Of a stretch of 64,000 nucleotides of DNA, positions 11,801 through 26,800 are shown in pieces. This DNA is from Pyrrhosoma nymphula. Taxonomy: Eukaryota > Arthropoda > Insecta > Odonata > Coenagrionidae. Below the pieces are notes generated by a model. That model was given only the letters and a program-made list of their open reading frames with translations, had not been told where the DNA came from and searched no databases. The number at the start of each line of letters is the position of its first letter. Within the stretch, counting starts at the first letter, position 1. The stretch spans positions 185,016,386-185,080,385 of the forward strand of contig OY754327.1 of assembly GCA_963573305.1 (NCBI GenBank), in the 5' to 3' direction. The position numbers were made by a program, and so were the translations under genes.

Positions 11801-14800
11801 GTGAATCTAGTGCAAAATGGTGCAATGCAGCTTTGAACTGTGACTCCATTAATTGCAAAAATTCCACAGGAGGAAAAATCATTCGCCTAGACCGGGACAT
11901 GAACCCAGATCCCTCAATATCATGCCGATTGCTTCCCTTAGTTAAGCTGCCATGGTGTCCTCTCCTCCCTGGTTCCCAGTCGAGGCAAATGATTTTTCCT
12001 CTGTGGAATTTTGGCTCTTATGTGGGCGACTCCATGAAGTGGCTAGTCTCGGTATCCTCTTAACACATTCAATGCGGAGCACGTCAGTAGACGTGCTCCT
12101 GGCTACTCCGACTGATGGAGCACATCAATTGACGTGGCCATTCCCTTCGGAAGCACTTTCACTTTTTTCGAGCCGATTTTGACGACTCATGAAAATCAGG
12201 CCCACATTGAATGTGTTAATTTGTCTCTCCAATAAATGTCGGTCTTACGGTCGGATTCCGAATGCAATGACCTTATCGCGATTAGTAGGCAGCAACCTGA
12301 CTTCTATTAACTTAGGCCCCTTAAAAATCTATTCCTGTTTCTTAACCCAGTTTCATTTTACCCATTTTTACTGGTCTTGTATTAACTTGCTTCGTGAGTT
12401 TAATCGCAAATCTATTACCCAATTTTTGAACCTCTTTTCGTTGTTCAATCTTTCCCAAATTTTGCATACATGTTTAATCTCGATGACAGTACATAAATCA
12501 ATCATTATATTCACTAATGACCTAGTTGATCTACTAAAATTAAATGGTTTCAATTTTATATTTCTTTATCCTAACATTACGCAACCCGCATTACATTGTC
12601 TGCTCGCTGTCAGTGCTGTTGCAATTCATTGCAACCATCCTTTTACCATTTATATTGAGAAGAAATGCAAATCATTTAAATTTCAAAGAACCGTTGCACA
12701 ATTACCTAATACGAAGACGAATTTTCAACTTGCTTCGTGAGTTTAATCCCATATCTATTACCCAATTTTTGAACCCCTTCCCATGGAACCGTTAGACATT
12801 TTACTTAATTTGTGAAATTAATAAAAGTGTGAAGACTAAAAAGTATAAAATAAAAATATGTTTTAAAAAACACTTTAAAAACTGGTCTTATTTCAAAATG
12901 CAATAAAAAGTAGAAAATAAATTTTAGATTGAAATTTACAAAGTTAAGAGACCCTATATTCCAAATTTATAAATATATTAAAGTTGAAAGTGAAAATGAG
13001 TATTTGTTTACTTTATCTGTGCAATTCGTCGATGATTATGAGGCAAGAACGTACAATCGTACGTCTAATTGATCATCTAGTTGATTATCATGATTATAGG
13101 ACCAGGGTGCAAAGTAATTTACTAAGTTGAATTTTAAGCACCCTGGTCTTATAATCATGATGATCAATTAGACGTACGATTATACGTTCTTGCCTCATAA
13201 TCATCGACGAATTGCACAGATAAAGTGAACAAATATTCATTTTCACTTTCAACTTTAATGTATTTATAAATTTGGAATAGAAGGTCTCTTAACTTTGTAA
13301 ATTTCAATCTAAAACTTATTTTCTACTTTTAAGTGCATTTTTATTTTTTCGGTGCATTTTGAAATAAGACCAGTTTTCAAAAAGTGTTTTTTTATATATT
13401 TTTATTAATAATCAGATCTCTGATTATAACCTGTTAACTCCTTTAATAATCCATGTCAATGGATCAGGCTTAATCTTGCTGAAGTCATGTGGTAGGGCCC
13501 AAAAAAAATTTTTTTTGGGCCCATCTGTCAAGAACACAAAAAGAAAGGAGTCTGCAGTGCTCCCATCGGCTTTGAAATGATAGATTGGGAAGTTGTGAGG
13601 GTGGTGTGCCACATACCAAATTTTTAAATTAGGTGACTAGTTATGAACGCATTAACACTTATGAAGTGAGATGACGTAATGTCCAGAAATGATTATTCTT
13701 TTGCTAGATTTTGAATTATAGGGTTCACTGTGTCGTGGTGCATATGCCACCCACTCAACCAGGATTTGAATATTAATTGGGATGATTTAATCAAATCTCA
13801 AATTATGGATTCAACAAGACTATTGAATCATCAAATCCTGACCACTTCTCTATGAATTACATATCAATCACGCTAGTAATTCACCCCATCAAGTAATTAT
13901 GTGCTAAATTTTTGATAATTGAATATAGTGCACCAGAGGAATGTGTGTGAGAATCTGCAATGATTTCTCTCTCGTGTCAAACTTGAATCCATTGTTGCAG
14001 GGTACGTTGGCTGAGCGCCTGAGAGCGGGGGGAGCAGGTATCCCAGCCTTCTACACCACTGCCGCATATGGCACTCTGATCCATGAAGGTGGCGCTCCCA
14101 TCAAGTACGTAGCCAACGGAAATGGCGAGGTGAGTGGAGTGGAACCCGTGTGAGCTGTTGTTGCATTTTAAAATGTTGGTGGCAATGTCTCACGGTTTGA
14201 CTCGGCAGGTGGAGATTGCGAGCTCTCCGAGAGAGCAGCGGGAGTTCGGTGGTCGCCAGTACATAATGGAGGAGGCCATCACGGGAGACTATGCCCTCGT
14301 CAAGGCATGGAAGGCCGATAAAGCAGGCAATTTGATATTCAGGTATGCTTTTCTGCCTCTTCTTCTGAGAGTTTAAGCACTGTCTATTATTTTACAGTCA
14401 TGACACTCAGTGTTACATAATTTCCCTATGCCAACTTGGTGCTAAAGTTGGTGGTGCTCGTCAGCCCCCTTGCTTGGGCTAAGGGGCTGATGAGGGGGAA
14501 ACGAGACATTTTTTCTAAGGTGTTTGCTACGTTGAATCCTATGAAAGAGGAAACAACAGAGTCGCAGCCGGTCGTCCATGGCCCGGTCTGCCAGATAGGG
14601 AGAGAAAGTCAGTGGGAATGAAATGTCTATGAGTGGAAATGGTACAGATGGGAGACCAGACAGAAAACAATACAAACCATAAGGCGACCCATGAATCATC
14701 ACAATGGAAAAAGAGAGGTATTATAAAGGCTGCAAAGTCCACGCAGGAGACGGACGGAGAAGCGCACCAGGACATTGAGCATTACTCACAAAAAGAAAAT

Positions 14801-17800
14801 GAAAAGTATAAGGAGGCACTGCACAGGTTAATGTTATTCTTAAAGGAGGTGGTGAGACTATAGTTTCCGAATAGCTCCATTGGTTAAACCACCTACCAGA
14901 AAGAGGTAAAATGCCAAAATAGGCCTGTCGAAATTGCACGAAGTATTGCCACTGAGAAAGCACTGCTAATTGAAACCCAGAGTGAATGAGGGAGTGGTCT
15001 AAGACACGGCACTCGATACGAGGATGAGCCAACTCATCAAGGCCTTAACCCTCTCCCTCTTTACTCGGCTGAAACCGGCCGTACGGCGTTTCCTGGCCGC
15101 TCGGCAAATTTAAATTCCCGGTATCTAGAGAGTAGAATCTACGGCCGGTTTTGGCCGACTTAAGAGGGAGCGGGAGGGAGGGAAATTCAGAAGGGATAGG
15201 GTTAAGTAGGAGAGGCCAACAATTTGTCTTCCATGTATTCAATAAGACGTCACAATTATGACAAGCTAAAACATAGGCACAAGGAAAAGAAACCCATCAG
15301 TTTTTTAAATTTATTGCAGCACAACTGCCTTCTCCTGATTCCAAGAGAGAGTAATAAATGAGGGACGGGGAGAAGAAAGGAAAGGAGAGGGGCAGGCAGG
15401 AAGGGATTGGAGGGGAAAGAGGGAGTTTAATGAAATACATTGATGCCTTGAGGATGGAAGGCTTTGTTTAACCAAATGCTAGATAGAGTCCTGCCGTGTT
15501 GAAATGGTCCTGCACAATAATTTCTGTGCACCCCCTCTCTGTCCTCGGCTACCCCCACTCCGGGCTCCTTCATTCCCCTACCGTGCCTCCCTTACCGTGC
15601 CTCCCGTACCAGCGTCACTTCATCGTAGTTGCCACCTCTTGCCGTTTCGGTTCTCTTTTCGTTTTGCACGGTTGATTTTTGAGACTGTTTCGGACATTCT
15701 TTTTGGATTTTGATTTGGATTTCTTTCTGGTAATATTTTGACTTACGCTTTCGTTTATTCTAATTGGTTTTCGGCTTTGGTTCTACAGATTTTGAGTCCT
15801 TAAATTCTTGTGTTGCTTATTTGCAATGACCAGCTCATCGAAATCTTCGTCTGCCCGAGGCAGGCCACTCAAAAGTCAGGCTCAAGAAATCATTTTCAAA
15901 GTTTGTCGATTTTTGAACGATCTAAAATTGGAGGAAAAACTACCTAAGTTTAAACGTGGTGTTAGCTACAAGCCAGGCTATGGGAGTTGGTACTACCTCC
16001 ATGGTGAAGAGGATTTTAAAGGAAGGGAAATTGTCCTAGGAGAGAGGAAAAATGTCGTTATCAACACCCAAGGGGAAAAAGGGTGAACTGAAGAAACGAA
16101 TAGAGCTGGACGACTTTGCAAAATGTTGCATCCGTAGGAAGGTTCACGAGTTTTACGCAGTTCGTAAAACATTGCCAACTGTGAGGACCCTTTTGGAAGA
16201 AGATGTAATCCTTCGCTGTCAGAGGACATTCTTACGGGAGATACTTCTGGAGTTAGGGTTCCGATGGAAAAGCTGTCAATCCAAGAGGAAAATCCTGATT
16301 GAGAGGCCCAAGATTGCTGCATGGAGGGAGAATCACATACTTACGAAGGATCAGGAGCTGCAGAGAAGAGGGGAAGTACATAGTTTATCTGGACTAAACT
16401 TATTTGCATGAAAATCATGTAAGTTCAAAATGCTGGCAGTCCCGTGAAGAGATCGATGTGACTGAATCCATAGGGAAGGGACGAAGGTTGATTATTGCAC
16501 ATGCTGGAGGTAATTATATCATTTTATTTTGTTTTTAAAGTATATTTTTTGCAAAACTAACTCTTTCAGGGGTAAAATATGTGTCAGTGCCGAATATTCA
16601 TTTTTAACGAAATATTCATACTTTTCCATAGTTGTTTCATTTTCTTAGCCGCCAACTCAAGTTTTGATTCTCGGGTATGTACATTGGACTACCTGGGTTT
16701 ATGTAGGGATACCATACGTTCTCATTTATGTGGACATGTCCGTATTTTTGACTTTCAATGTTGCGTCCACGTACACTTTTACGATTTCTGCTAATGTGCG
16801 CATTTTTTATTTTTGGGAAGTAAGATCTTTTCATTTTTGTTTTCGTCTCATATCACCAACTACAGTAAAACCTCTCTTTTACACTTTTGACGGGGATGAA
16901 GGAAAAAAGTGTAAATCGTGGGAAAATGTAATCGAGGGAAATCTTAATTTGTAGGATATAACATTGTCAGTAAGGAATTTACCCTTTTGTTGACATAATT
17001 CACCCAGATTGAATTTGAAGAATAAATGCCATGCTTATCACGGCAGTTGCTTGATAGGTAATCCACCTGCTGATGAAGATGGCTTGCATACTTCACAATC
17101 TCCTGATATTCTCAGAAGTGGTGCATGTGAAAGCTAGCATTCGAGGCTGTTAGACTCTCGACTGCCTTGTGATGGATGCAGGCTCGTCTCCTTTGCAGGA
17201 AAACGGCTCGCAACTTCAACCCCCCCATGTGCAAAGCTGGCAAGGTGACGATTGCCGAGGTGGAGGAGATAGTCGATGTGGACCAGATCCCGCCTGAGGA
17301 TGTACACGTGCCGAGCATCTACGTGCAGCGAGTCTTCCAGGGCAGCAATCATGAGAAGAGGATCGAGGTGAGATGGTGTGATCTCGAGTTACCTTCTCGT
17401 ACACCCATTGTTGTAATTTGTTTCTGGGCGTGGAGCCCAAGGGTACGAGGAGGAGGCATTCTCCCAAGTATTTTTAAGAGTTGTGTTTTGGAAAGGAACT
17501 AATTTGCTAGATGGGAGCACGATGCCAAAACGACTACGAGTGCAAGGAGGTCCTGGTCCATAAGAGGCTCTTGCATGGTGCTGGCCTGTCACTGCAGCCC
17601 GTACTTTGTTGCTATCAGTCACTCTATTGCAGTGGTCAGTCAGCGACGAGTGCATGCTCAAGTGGTCAAGCCCCAACCAATGCTTCACGCCTTTTCCCAC
17701 CTCCCCTCTCTCCCCCCCATCCTTGTTCCCATCGCCTTTTAACAACAGCATATTAACCATTGGCTTAGTATTTTTTGAGTCATCTCTTAACCCTGGGTAA

Positions 17801-20800
17801 TTATTCATTTCATCAAAATTTTTCTAATGAGAAAAGTTTCTTATCTCTAAGTATAACTGTTTAATAAAGAAGTGATTTCTACATGCTGTCAATAATGTAA
17901 TTGTGTAAATATTTCTATTTTTAATTTATGAACGGGTAATTATTTAACAAAATACAAACTATATATTTCATAAATGTAAATTATTATAAAAATTGTTGTA
18001 TTACATATTATAACAATCTCATTTCACATAAATCGTTGAAGGTTTTAAAAGGAAACTTTGCATTTATGCTAGTTGATTAATTTTAAGATGATCAATCAAT
18101 TTTTGTTAAATTCATGTGTCGTAATCTGTAAAAAAATTTATCATAATTTACTTCTTAAATTGGATGCGACCCTCCCCTGTTGTTATGTTACCCTTTTTGT
18201 GCATGAAATTGTTTGCTGGTAGGTATAAGTACCAGTAGAATAGATATAAAAAGTAATGAATTATAATGTGTCTATAATAAATTTCTTTTACCTTTATAGT
18301 TTTTTGGTATGATAGTCATTGAAACATTATTCAGGTGTATGAAGGGCAATGTGGCACTGCTCCCACTCCCTCTTCTTTCCCCGTTATTTACACACTTCAC
18401 ATGCACAGGACGGGTTTTTTTACCAGATTTGGTGGTCTTTGGTTTGGGAAGTGGGCAGCTTGAAATTTTGTAGGTGACGGGCCTGATGTGGGACACCCTT
18501 ACCAATTGTGCTCGAGCAGAGTTACTTCCTCCAGAATTATTTCCACCAGATTCTCCCTTAAGTCATCGAATTGTACTCTCTTCCATTTCTTCAGAATCCA
18601 TCATATGCTTGTAAACTTGCACAGATATTGTCTGTCAGCTTAGTTGCTATCTGAATATTCTTTGACTGACTATCCTTTTGTTTTATAGAAGGAAGCTTTC
18701 CACATGCATTCTGGTGGTCTCCAACCATTTTCCCTTCATCTGAATATGTGTCTTGATCCAGTGTGTATGATCCTGTTCAAAAGTATCCTTCTTGAGGCCA
18801 CTTCATATCGCTGATTTCCAAAATGGTGATGCCAATGCTCTGCATTAATATTTTCAGATTTCCCAGTCTTCCGCTAGAGTGAAGCGATGTTACATTCCAT
18901 ATTCTAACCGTAAATTGACCATCGCTCTTGATTTATCTATGCTCAATTGAGATATTTTCCCTCTGGAATACTTAAAGAGATTCCAAGGGGTGTACAGGTA
19001 CATCTCGTTACACGTTGGTAATTGGTTCCATGAGGCACAACGTACGTTGAATTTAGATGTGAGTCGATCCTGCACCCCTGGAAAAAACCACCCAGATAGT
19101 CTCTGTTTTACATGTTATGAATATACCAGTTCGTAACCCGTCAAAAATGGCGGGCAAAATACCCACTCATACAAACCTTATTAGTTTAGTTTTCATTTAC
19201 ATATGATTTTTTAAATGTTATTTCACTGTCAATAGTCTAATATCTGGAGTTCAGTGTTCCATTGGATCATAATTTTTCTATTGGCAAATTCATGAAGAAA
19301 TCACACGTGCTTAGCAAATTAATTTTTGTTATGCCATGGAAAACCACTTTGTCGTAAGTCCACGAAGCGCTCACTTCTCTGGCTATGGCATGTTCCATGC
19401 TCTTTCGTAAATGCATAGAACAACGGCTGTCACCTTGGTCTAATCTTTAACTGGTCGATAAAAACACCAACATATTTACCTAGTGTTTAATCTTGATTAT
19501 CGTAATTTATAGGCCAGGAGGTTAAAATCGGACACTAGAAAACTAAAACTTATCCTTTTATGCGCAATGCCGTTCAAGTCTCATTGTTTTATATGCATTT
19601 CGTCATATTTTTAAGTAATAAAATAAAATACTCCTTCAAGTTCCCATTGATTCCCATACAATTCATTATTTGGCCCAGAAATATCTTCGGCGCTCCAGAT
19701 ACATTATTTGACAAGTGTTTCTGAAGTTGGTTCAAGAGCAATGAAATTTTTGTCCCTTAATCTCTCAAGATGTGGCATCTAATCAAAATCCTTAAAGGCG
19801 ATTCCAAGAAAATTCCGACATACACAGGTGTATACAATAGTTATGCGCTAATTATTAGAGGAAAAGTCTTTTTGGCAGTGTCTAAAACTTACAAGGTATA
19901 TATACATAGGGTTACCATACGTCCTGATTTATGCGGACATGTCCATATTTTCGACTTTCAATGTAGCATCCGCGTACATTTTCACGACTTCTGCTAATGT
20001 CCGCATTTTTTATTTTTGGGAAGTAGTAATATCTTTTGATTTTTGTTTTCATCTCTTATCACGAACTAGTTATATATATTTTTATATCAATTATTGAATG
20101 ATACGGTTAGCGATCTGTTAGGGTGCTTTCCATTTAGGGCTATAGCTGGCGATAGACTGCCATTGCCACGCCGTGGTACTTTCGATTTAGCTGAATCAAG
20201 GGGCTGGCATCATTTATGGCGCTTCATGGTATGCTATTATCTCTGTACAAAAACTTAAATGAACAGTTGATAGATGACACTACTGGTCTACAATGGGTTG
20301 GTACCGTGTTGTTCAATCCGGTTGAGGGGGTCCGCATTTTGGGGTTTTAGAATATGGTAACCCTATATATACATCTGTCATGAAGTGGCCTTTAAGGTGA
20401 AATATTGTTGACGGTAGCTACGTAGTTGATATGCTAATTCAACATGGGGATTATGAGCTTGTGTTTATTTTTTCAATTTTCAATTTATTTTTGGGTCGAA
20501 AATAATGAAAACTTTGGGATTTCTCCTGGTACATCATGTGATGATTTACAAAAAATGCATTAGCATCTCCCCCCCCCCCGACATTGCCTATCATTGGTGT
20601 TGTTTATAATAATGTGCAGTAGTGGTATACATGGCAGATTTAGTTTTTAAAAACTTTTAAAACTAGTAAATAATTTACGTAATCCTATGCAAAAGTAAAA
20701 TAAAATTAAGTAAAAAGATCACAAAACGTAATTGCGATCCTACACAAAATAAGACATTGCCAATGAATTTCCAGTCAATCTCTAATGCACTGTTCACTTC

Positions 20801-23800
20801 ACAGTGCAATCGCTTTGTTTCATTTGTTCCAGACCCTATGCTCCAAATGGCGGAGTGCTTGGAAAACAGATCGGGAATAGACTTCATGAGCCCAAAGCAA
20901 TAATAGAACTTGGCGTGAAAATAATCACATCCGCGATGTCTTTTCGTGCTCATTTCCATCAAAGACATAAAACATGGATGATGCAAAGTCTTTAATTACT
21001 CTGTGGTTATAAGCTTACATTTTTAAATTAGAATTTAGACCAAATTAGACCGTGACTATTGTGAACATAAAGTATTCCACTGGCAGTTAACGGAACGTTT
21101 CTTCATCGCACATCTCTCCATTCATCGCCATTCGCTCATACGTTCCAATCTTTGCTAACTCCAACACCTAGAATGGAGAGCTCTGAGTGTATGGCTTCCG
21201 CCTCTGATGGCACTAGGCAGCGCACATGTGCGTAACATGCCAGCACTAGACGACTCGATTCAAATCAGTTCAGTATTAGATTTGTGCTCCGTTTCCACAA
21301 CAGCCGTATGGACCGATGTAAAAACCTGAACGTATTCCCATGACATTGGCATCACAACAAAGAAATTGCTGCAGGAAAACATCAGTGTGGACAGGGAATT
21401 GAATCACGGACCTTTGGTTTGCCTTTGGCCATGTACCAACCACAACGCTGCCCGAATTTTTCCTGTGGCAATTTTATGTTATTTCATCACCATATTTGCG
21501 GCGGCAGGCATGAATATACACCCGCTCCCCTATTAATGCTCTTAATTAGTTCCATAAAAGCGAGGCCTAATCGAAACAGTACTCTTCGAATCATCAAGTT
21601 CCATAGAGACTAATGTTAAGAAACTTAATTTGTCCCCGAGACACTGCTTTCACCGTAGAAAATTTTGTAAATTCTACTGAGAGCATAATAAACTGCAGTT
21701 AAAATCACTTTAAAAATTATTTAAAATTAAATAAACGTTTTATTCCATTTGTTCAAAATTTTACAGATAAATATGAATATAATTGCTGATACCTCAAGCC
21801 AAATGAAGATATTACGCATTTACACTTATGCGCACGTACTACAATACGTAATAACTTAAAATTGTGATCTCCCACAATCCAATTGTATCTTTAAATGCTT
21901 TTAAAAATGACAAACTTGATGAAAAAAAACTATAAATCACAAATGAACATCAAGCTAAGGGACTTGCCTTGACGGAAAATATTCATGTGAATAACCTGTA
22001 AAGGCCTTTTACTGCATTAAATGCTTGTGAGCACTTTGTAAATAACGAAAACTGAAAATCATAGAGGACAAAGTGTAAAAGATTAATAACAAGGAACAGT
22101 TGAAGGAACAGAAATCACTGTCATCATCACGTTAACCTAAGTTCTTTCGGTTCTTGCAGTTGATCCACCTCAATGTCATGGGTAAAGAGTCCTAAAGAAT
22201 AACTGTCTAATGAAAGTTGTTTTTTTCTTTTTCTTTCTTTCTATTAACAGTTCCTTGTAACAAGTCACAGAATCCTTTAAACTTCTAGCAACTAGTGAGC
22301 TTCTTTCGAAATCAGGTTCACTTTCTTTTATGAGATTACATGAACAGTCAATGAGATTTAAAATGTCATTAATATTTGATGTAGTGTTGCTGATTTCTTC
22401 ATCATCACACACATCTTCGCTCCGATCTTCCATTTTCCAATGATGCTGCATTTCTAATAGTTCTACATCAAATTCATTATATTCTTCATTAGTCTCAATG
22501 TCTTCAGCCTCCACTTCGTCTAAACCGATCATGCGTGCAAGGTCAACTGTTTCATAAATGACGTCCTCAGGTATATCAAAACCAAGGAAGTCAATCATAC
22601 AGTTGTCCCAAAGATTTTTCCAAACAGAATTCATAGTTTTTTAATGGAGACCTCACTCCAAGATTTTGATGTTTTCAATGGTCTGTCGGTTATTATAACA
22701 GCTCCAAAATGCCTTCAAGCTCATGCCAGCTTCACCCTCAGTTGCCCTTACAGCTTGGTTGAAAAGTCTCCCTTAAATAGTACATATGCCATGAAAGTTG
22801 AAATCACGCCCTGGTCCATTGGCTTTAGAATCGATGTTGTGTTCGGAGGAAAGTAAACAGCCTTAACCTCCAAACATAAATCACTCAAAGTTCCTAGATG
22901 TCCAGGAGCGTTATCTAATATCAACAAAGCTTTGTAGTCTAAATTTGTCTTGAGACAGTACTCTCATACAGCTGGGCAGAAATAGGTCGTGAACCACATT
23001 TCGAAGACTGTAGTGGTTACCCATGCCTTCTTATTAGCTTCCCATAGGACAGGTAAGCTTTGCTTATGGCAACCTTTAAGAGCCGTGTGGTTTTCTGAAT
23101 GATTAACTATCATTGGTTTAAGCTTAAAATCCCCAGCAGCATATCCACTGAGCAATAATGTTAGTCTATCTGGTAAAGCTATCAAAGGGTCCAGTGAGGG
23201 AGAAAATGTTTAGAGAGAAGCATAGGGAATTGAGGGAAAAGAGATAAATAGCAGAGAAAAGTGAAAGCTATGAGCATTTAGGAAATATAAGAAAGAAAAG
23301 CGTGGAATTCTTAGTTTTGGAGTAAATAAAGATTGAAAATGACGAAAATGGAAATATTTTCGTGACATTTTGATGCTATATTGCAATGTTTTTGGAAGTG
23401 CCGGTAGAGGAAGACGGACAAATTTCACATCTAAAATATGGCTTTAACCCACCCCCCCCCTTTCCCAACAAGTTTGCGGGCGTATGGAGTGAAACAACAC
23501 TACAAAGAAAACTCATAAACATGCCCAGAGCACAGTCAAAAGGTTCATTCATCAATAAATTCCAATGCGGTAATGACGAGAGGTGGACAAAAGCCTTGAT
23601 GAAATCGTTTTTCTTCCTTTTGTACAGAATATTCAGTTTTGACAGTTTTTTGTCAGTGATTGTCTCTTTCAGAAAAAAAACACATAGCAAAATACAGTTT
23701 TGACAGGCGACAGGCACACAGGGCAAAGCGATTGCTGCGAATGGGGGATTTTCAAGAGCGTTAATGCAGAACCGGAGAGCGTTAAACTGGAACAGGGTCT

Positions 23801-26800
23801 TAAAATATTTACAGCCCTAATGCAGAACAGCGGTAATCAGGGAGTGGGTGTCCATTCATTGGCGTTACAGCTGTAACTCTGTGCTGCCCTCTCCAGGATG
23901 TGCAGCAAAGAAGTGAAATGTAAGCAGTTACTAATTTCAAACGAAATTAGAATTGCCGCATTCGTGATACCTTTTCAATATTCGGAATGGCTTCATGAGC
24001 AAATGAAACTCCTCTCTGTTTGTCAAACACAGTTATATCTCACCATTATCCATTTTGTGTTCCTTTTCTGAGTATCGTGCTTCCTATTTCTGGTTCCTCC
24101 CCCTCAACGTTAGCATCAACCGATTTAGGGTTGGCAGCATCAGGAACTACGTGTTCCAGCTTCATGGACGTGCATTCCCGATGGTCCCTAACCCATTTTT
24201 CACGGTCTTTGGGTGACATGACTGCATGTTGCTTACAGGGGATGCCATCATAGTTATTCTATTTCCATTCATTCCATATAGTTTTAGAAAATGTTTTCTG
24301 GCCGGATGCCTTTCCTGCCGTCAAGCATTTTACACCTTCAGGCAGGTCTTGAGAACTTAGCTGCCCCTGACATGGGGAACAGGTGCCATTTGTAGTCGCC
24401 TGCCACGGATCAGACGCTACATGCTTAGGTGGCCTGCCCCATTGGTCCCCCAAGGGTGTGGCCCACCCTTAATCCCACCTCAGCCGTTTGTTCCCCGACC
24501 TGGTTTCCACTGGGGATAGGACCCAATCTCCGTCAGGGTACTTGGGTTAACATGCCCACCACATGTAGGTGACAGGGTGGTCGGGATGCAGAGGCTAAGG
24601 CCCCTAATTCTGTGGGCCGTGAATGTTTGAAATATGAAAAATGTGTCGTGAACATGTGCCATTGCCATGAATGAGGGGTTGCATCATGTGTCGTTATCCA
24701 TGAGGAGGGTGTGTGTATGTGCTACTGATTAATTACTGGCTGGTCTTGTTGTCTCTTCTCTCTCACAGAGGCTGACCTTGAAGAAGAAGCAACGGGCATC
24801 CTCGGCAGCAGCCACTAACCCGACAGCCGCAATGAGGGAGCGGATTGTGAAGCGGGCAGCGATGGAATTCCGGGATGGGATGTACGGTATCCTTCACTCA
24901 AGGGAATATCCTCTTTATCTTGCATAGGTATTGTTCTTTTAGTGATCTTTGGAATCCTCTTCTGAACAATAATTTCTTGAAGGTTATTTATTCGGGGATG
25001 TAACCTATCTTTCAGTTACCCCAGTGTGTATATTGATATTGTAGTGGTCATAAGGGTTAACGTATCAGATGTTTTCTTGGCAAGTAAACAATCCATTATT
25101 TCAGTAGTGCATCAGGATAACCATTGAGTAGAGATTATAAACAGAGACGAGCTTTTGGCGTGACAATTAACAAAAGTTGTTGTATATTTTGGTGCTGAAC
25201 ATATCAATTTGCTGATTTCACTTGTGGAGTGTAAGGTTGGATTGGTGCTTGCCAGTGATGCTTTGGCACTACGAGAGACTTGCAAGTGGTCAGCCCTTGC
25301 CTAACTTTGCCTCAATTGCCCGACTTGAATGACTTCCATTGTCACAGCCTTGCTGCCTTGGCCAGGTACCACACAAGGTATCATCACCTGCACCACTTGC
25401 CAATCTCTGCCATCACGAGGGCAGCCATTGGAAGGAATGGCAAATGGAATGGCTTTGTGTATTGGCCGAAGGCAGATGGTGCCGGACCATTCCAAGTCTC
25501 CAGCGTTGGCTATCTTGTTTCAGTGGAGGAGCACGAGAACTGAGGGTGGGGGGGAAGGCGTTCGGGTCGCCATCAGGGCGCAGATGGGTTTTTTTAATGC
25601 AGCTCTCTACTCCTGGGGGGTTATTTTGTAATCTCACCGTTTTAATGACTCTTTGTGGGAAGGCGGGAGATCCGTTTCGCTCTCTCAATGATCATCTCAC
25701 GATCCGCCAAGGTCCGATGGTGGCTCCATTTCATGTTCCTAACAACAGATGAGATGGAACTAATGAAATGTGGAGCCAAATGAAACGGATCAAGAGTCGA
25801 AAGATACGGATCAAGAGTCAAAAGAGCGGATGAATCAAATAAGTAGACTGGGAGTTTACCACTTGAGAGCCGAAGATGGTCATGCCGCCTGGGTGGCGGA
25901 GTTGAACTACGAAAAATGATGTAATTTTCCACATTTGATGACGTATTCTCACTTAAGTGAGATTACAAAATAACCCCCCTGCCTAACCTCTTCATTCAAC
26001 TCTTCACATCAACACCCGACAATAGGTGCAATCTGTTGTGTCGTTCCATCCTAGGAGACCTCCCTCACAATCCTCTTCTTCTACAATTGTTTTCTGGATG
26101 CTGTCATGTCTCAGGATCTGTCCAGTAATATTACTACTCCTACTTGTCTGAGCTTCCCTACTTTCCACTGGACTTCATCGTCATGGATTCTTTCCTTCCA
26201 TTTGATCTTCATCATTCTGCGGTCAATGATATTTCCATTGCATTCATTCTTCTTTCCTTGGCTGCTGTTTGATATATCTTGGATGTTTTTTTTTAATTCC
26301 ACATTGACTACTTGCTCTCAGCAATCACTTTCATATCCGAATGACATCTTCAGAGTAGCCCTTCAGCTTCAGTCATTCCTCCACCACCTCACTCCCGCTC
26401 GGTGGCATGCTCGCCTGTTGGAGCCCTCTCCTCCTGAATGTGAATGGAAATATCAGTGTGTCTTTTTATCTGAAGATGTTACTCAGTTACGAAACAAGTC
26501 ATTTAATGTGGAATCGCCAAGTTTATTTCTCCTTCCCATATGGTAATGGAGATTAATCTGCTGTTGTCACCCCAAGTGTCATGAATCCATGAGAGAGTGC
26601 ACTGACACGGAGCATGCATTGATTGCTCTCCTCATTTGTTTTGACAAAGTACTTCCTTGATTCGAAATTTGTGCTAATGGGTGTCAGTGGACTCTTTTTC
26701 TGATGGAATTCCTTTTTGCTTGGTTTACTTTGCTCTCTCTCTTTGTCTCCACCACTGCTAACCCTGCATCCTGGGTAGTAAAGCTCTTCCGTCATTATTA

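Noticed and set aside
12189..12740. 183-codon plus-strand open frame
   Set aside because: It spans the end of a MITE and a direct repeat, with no protein-like motifs; likely chance.
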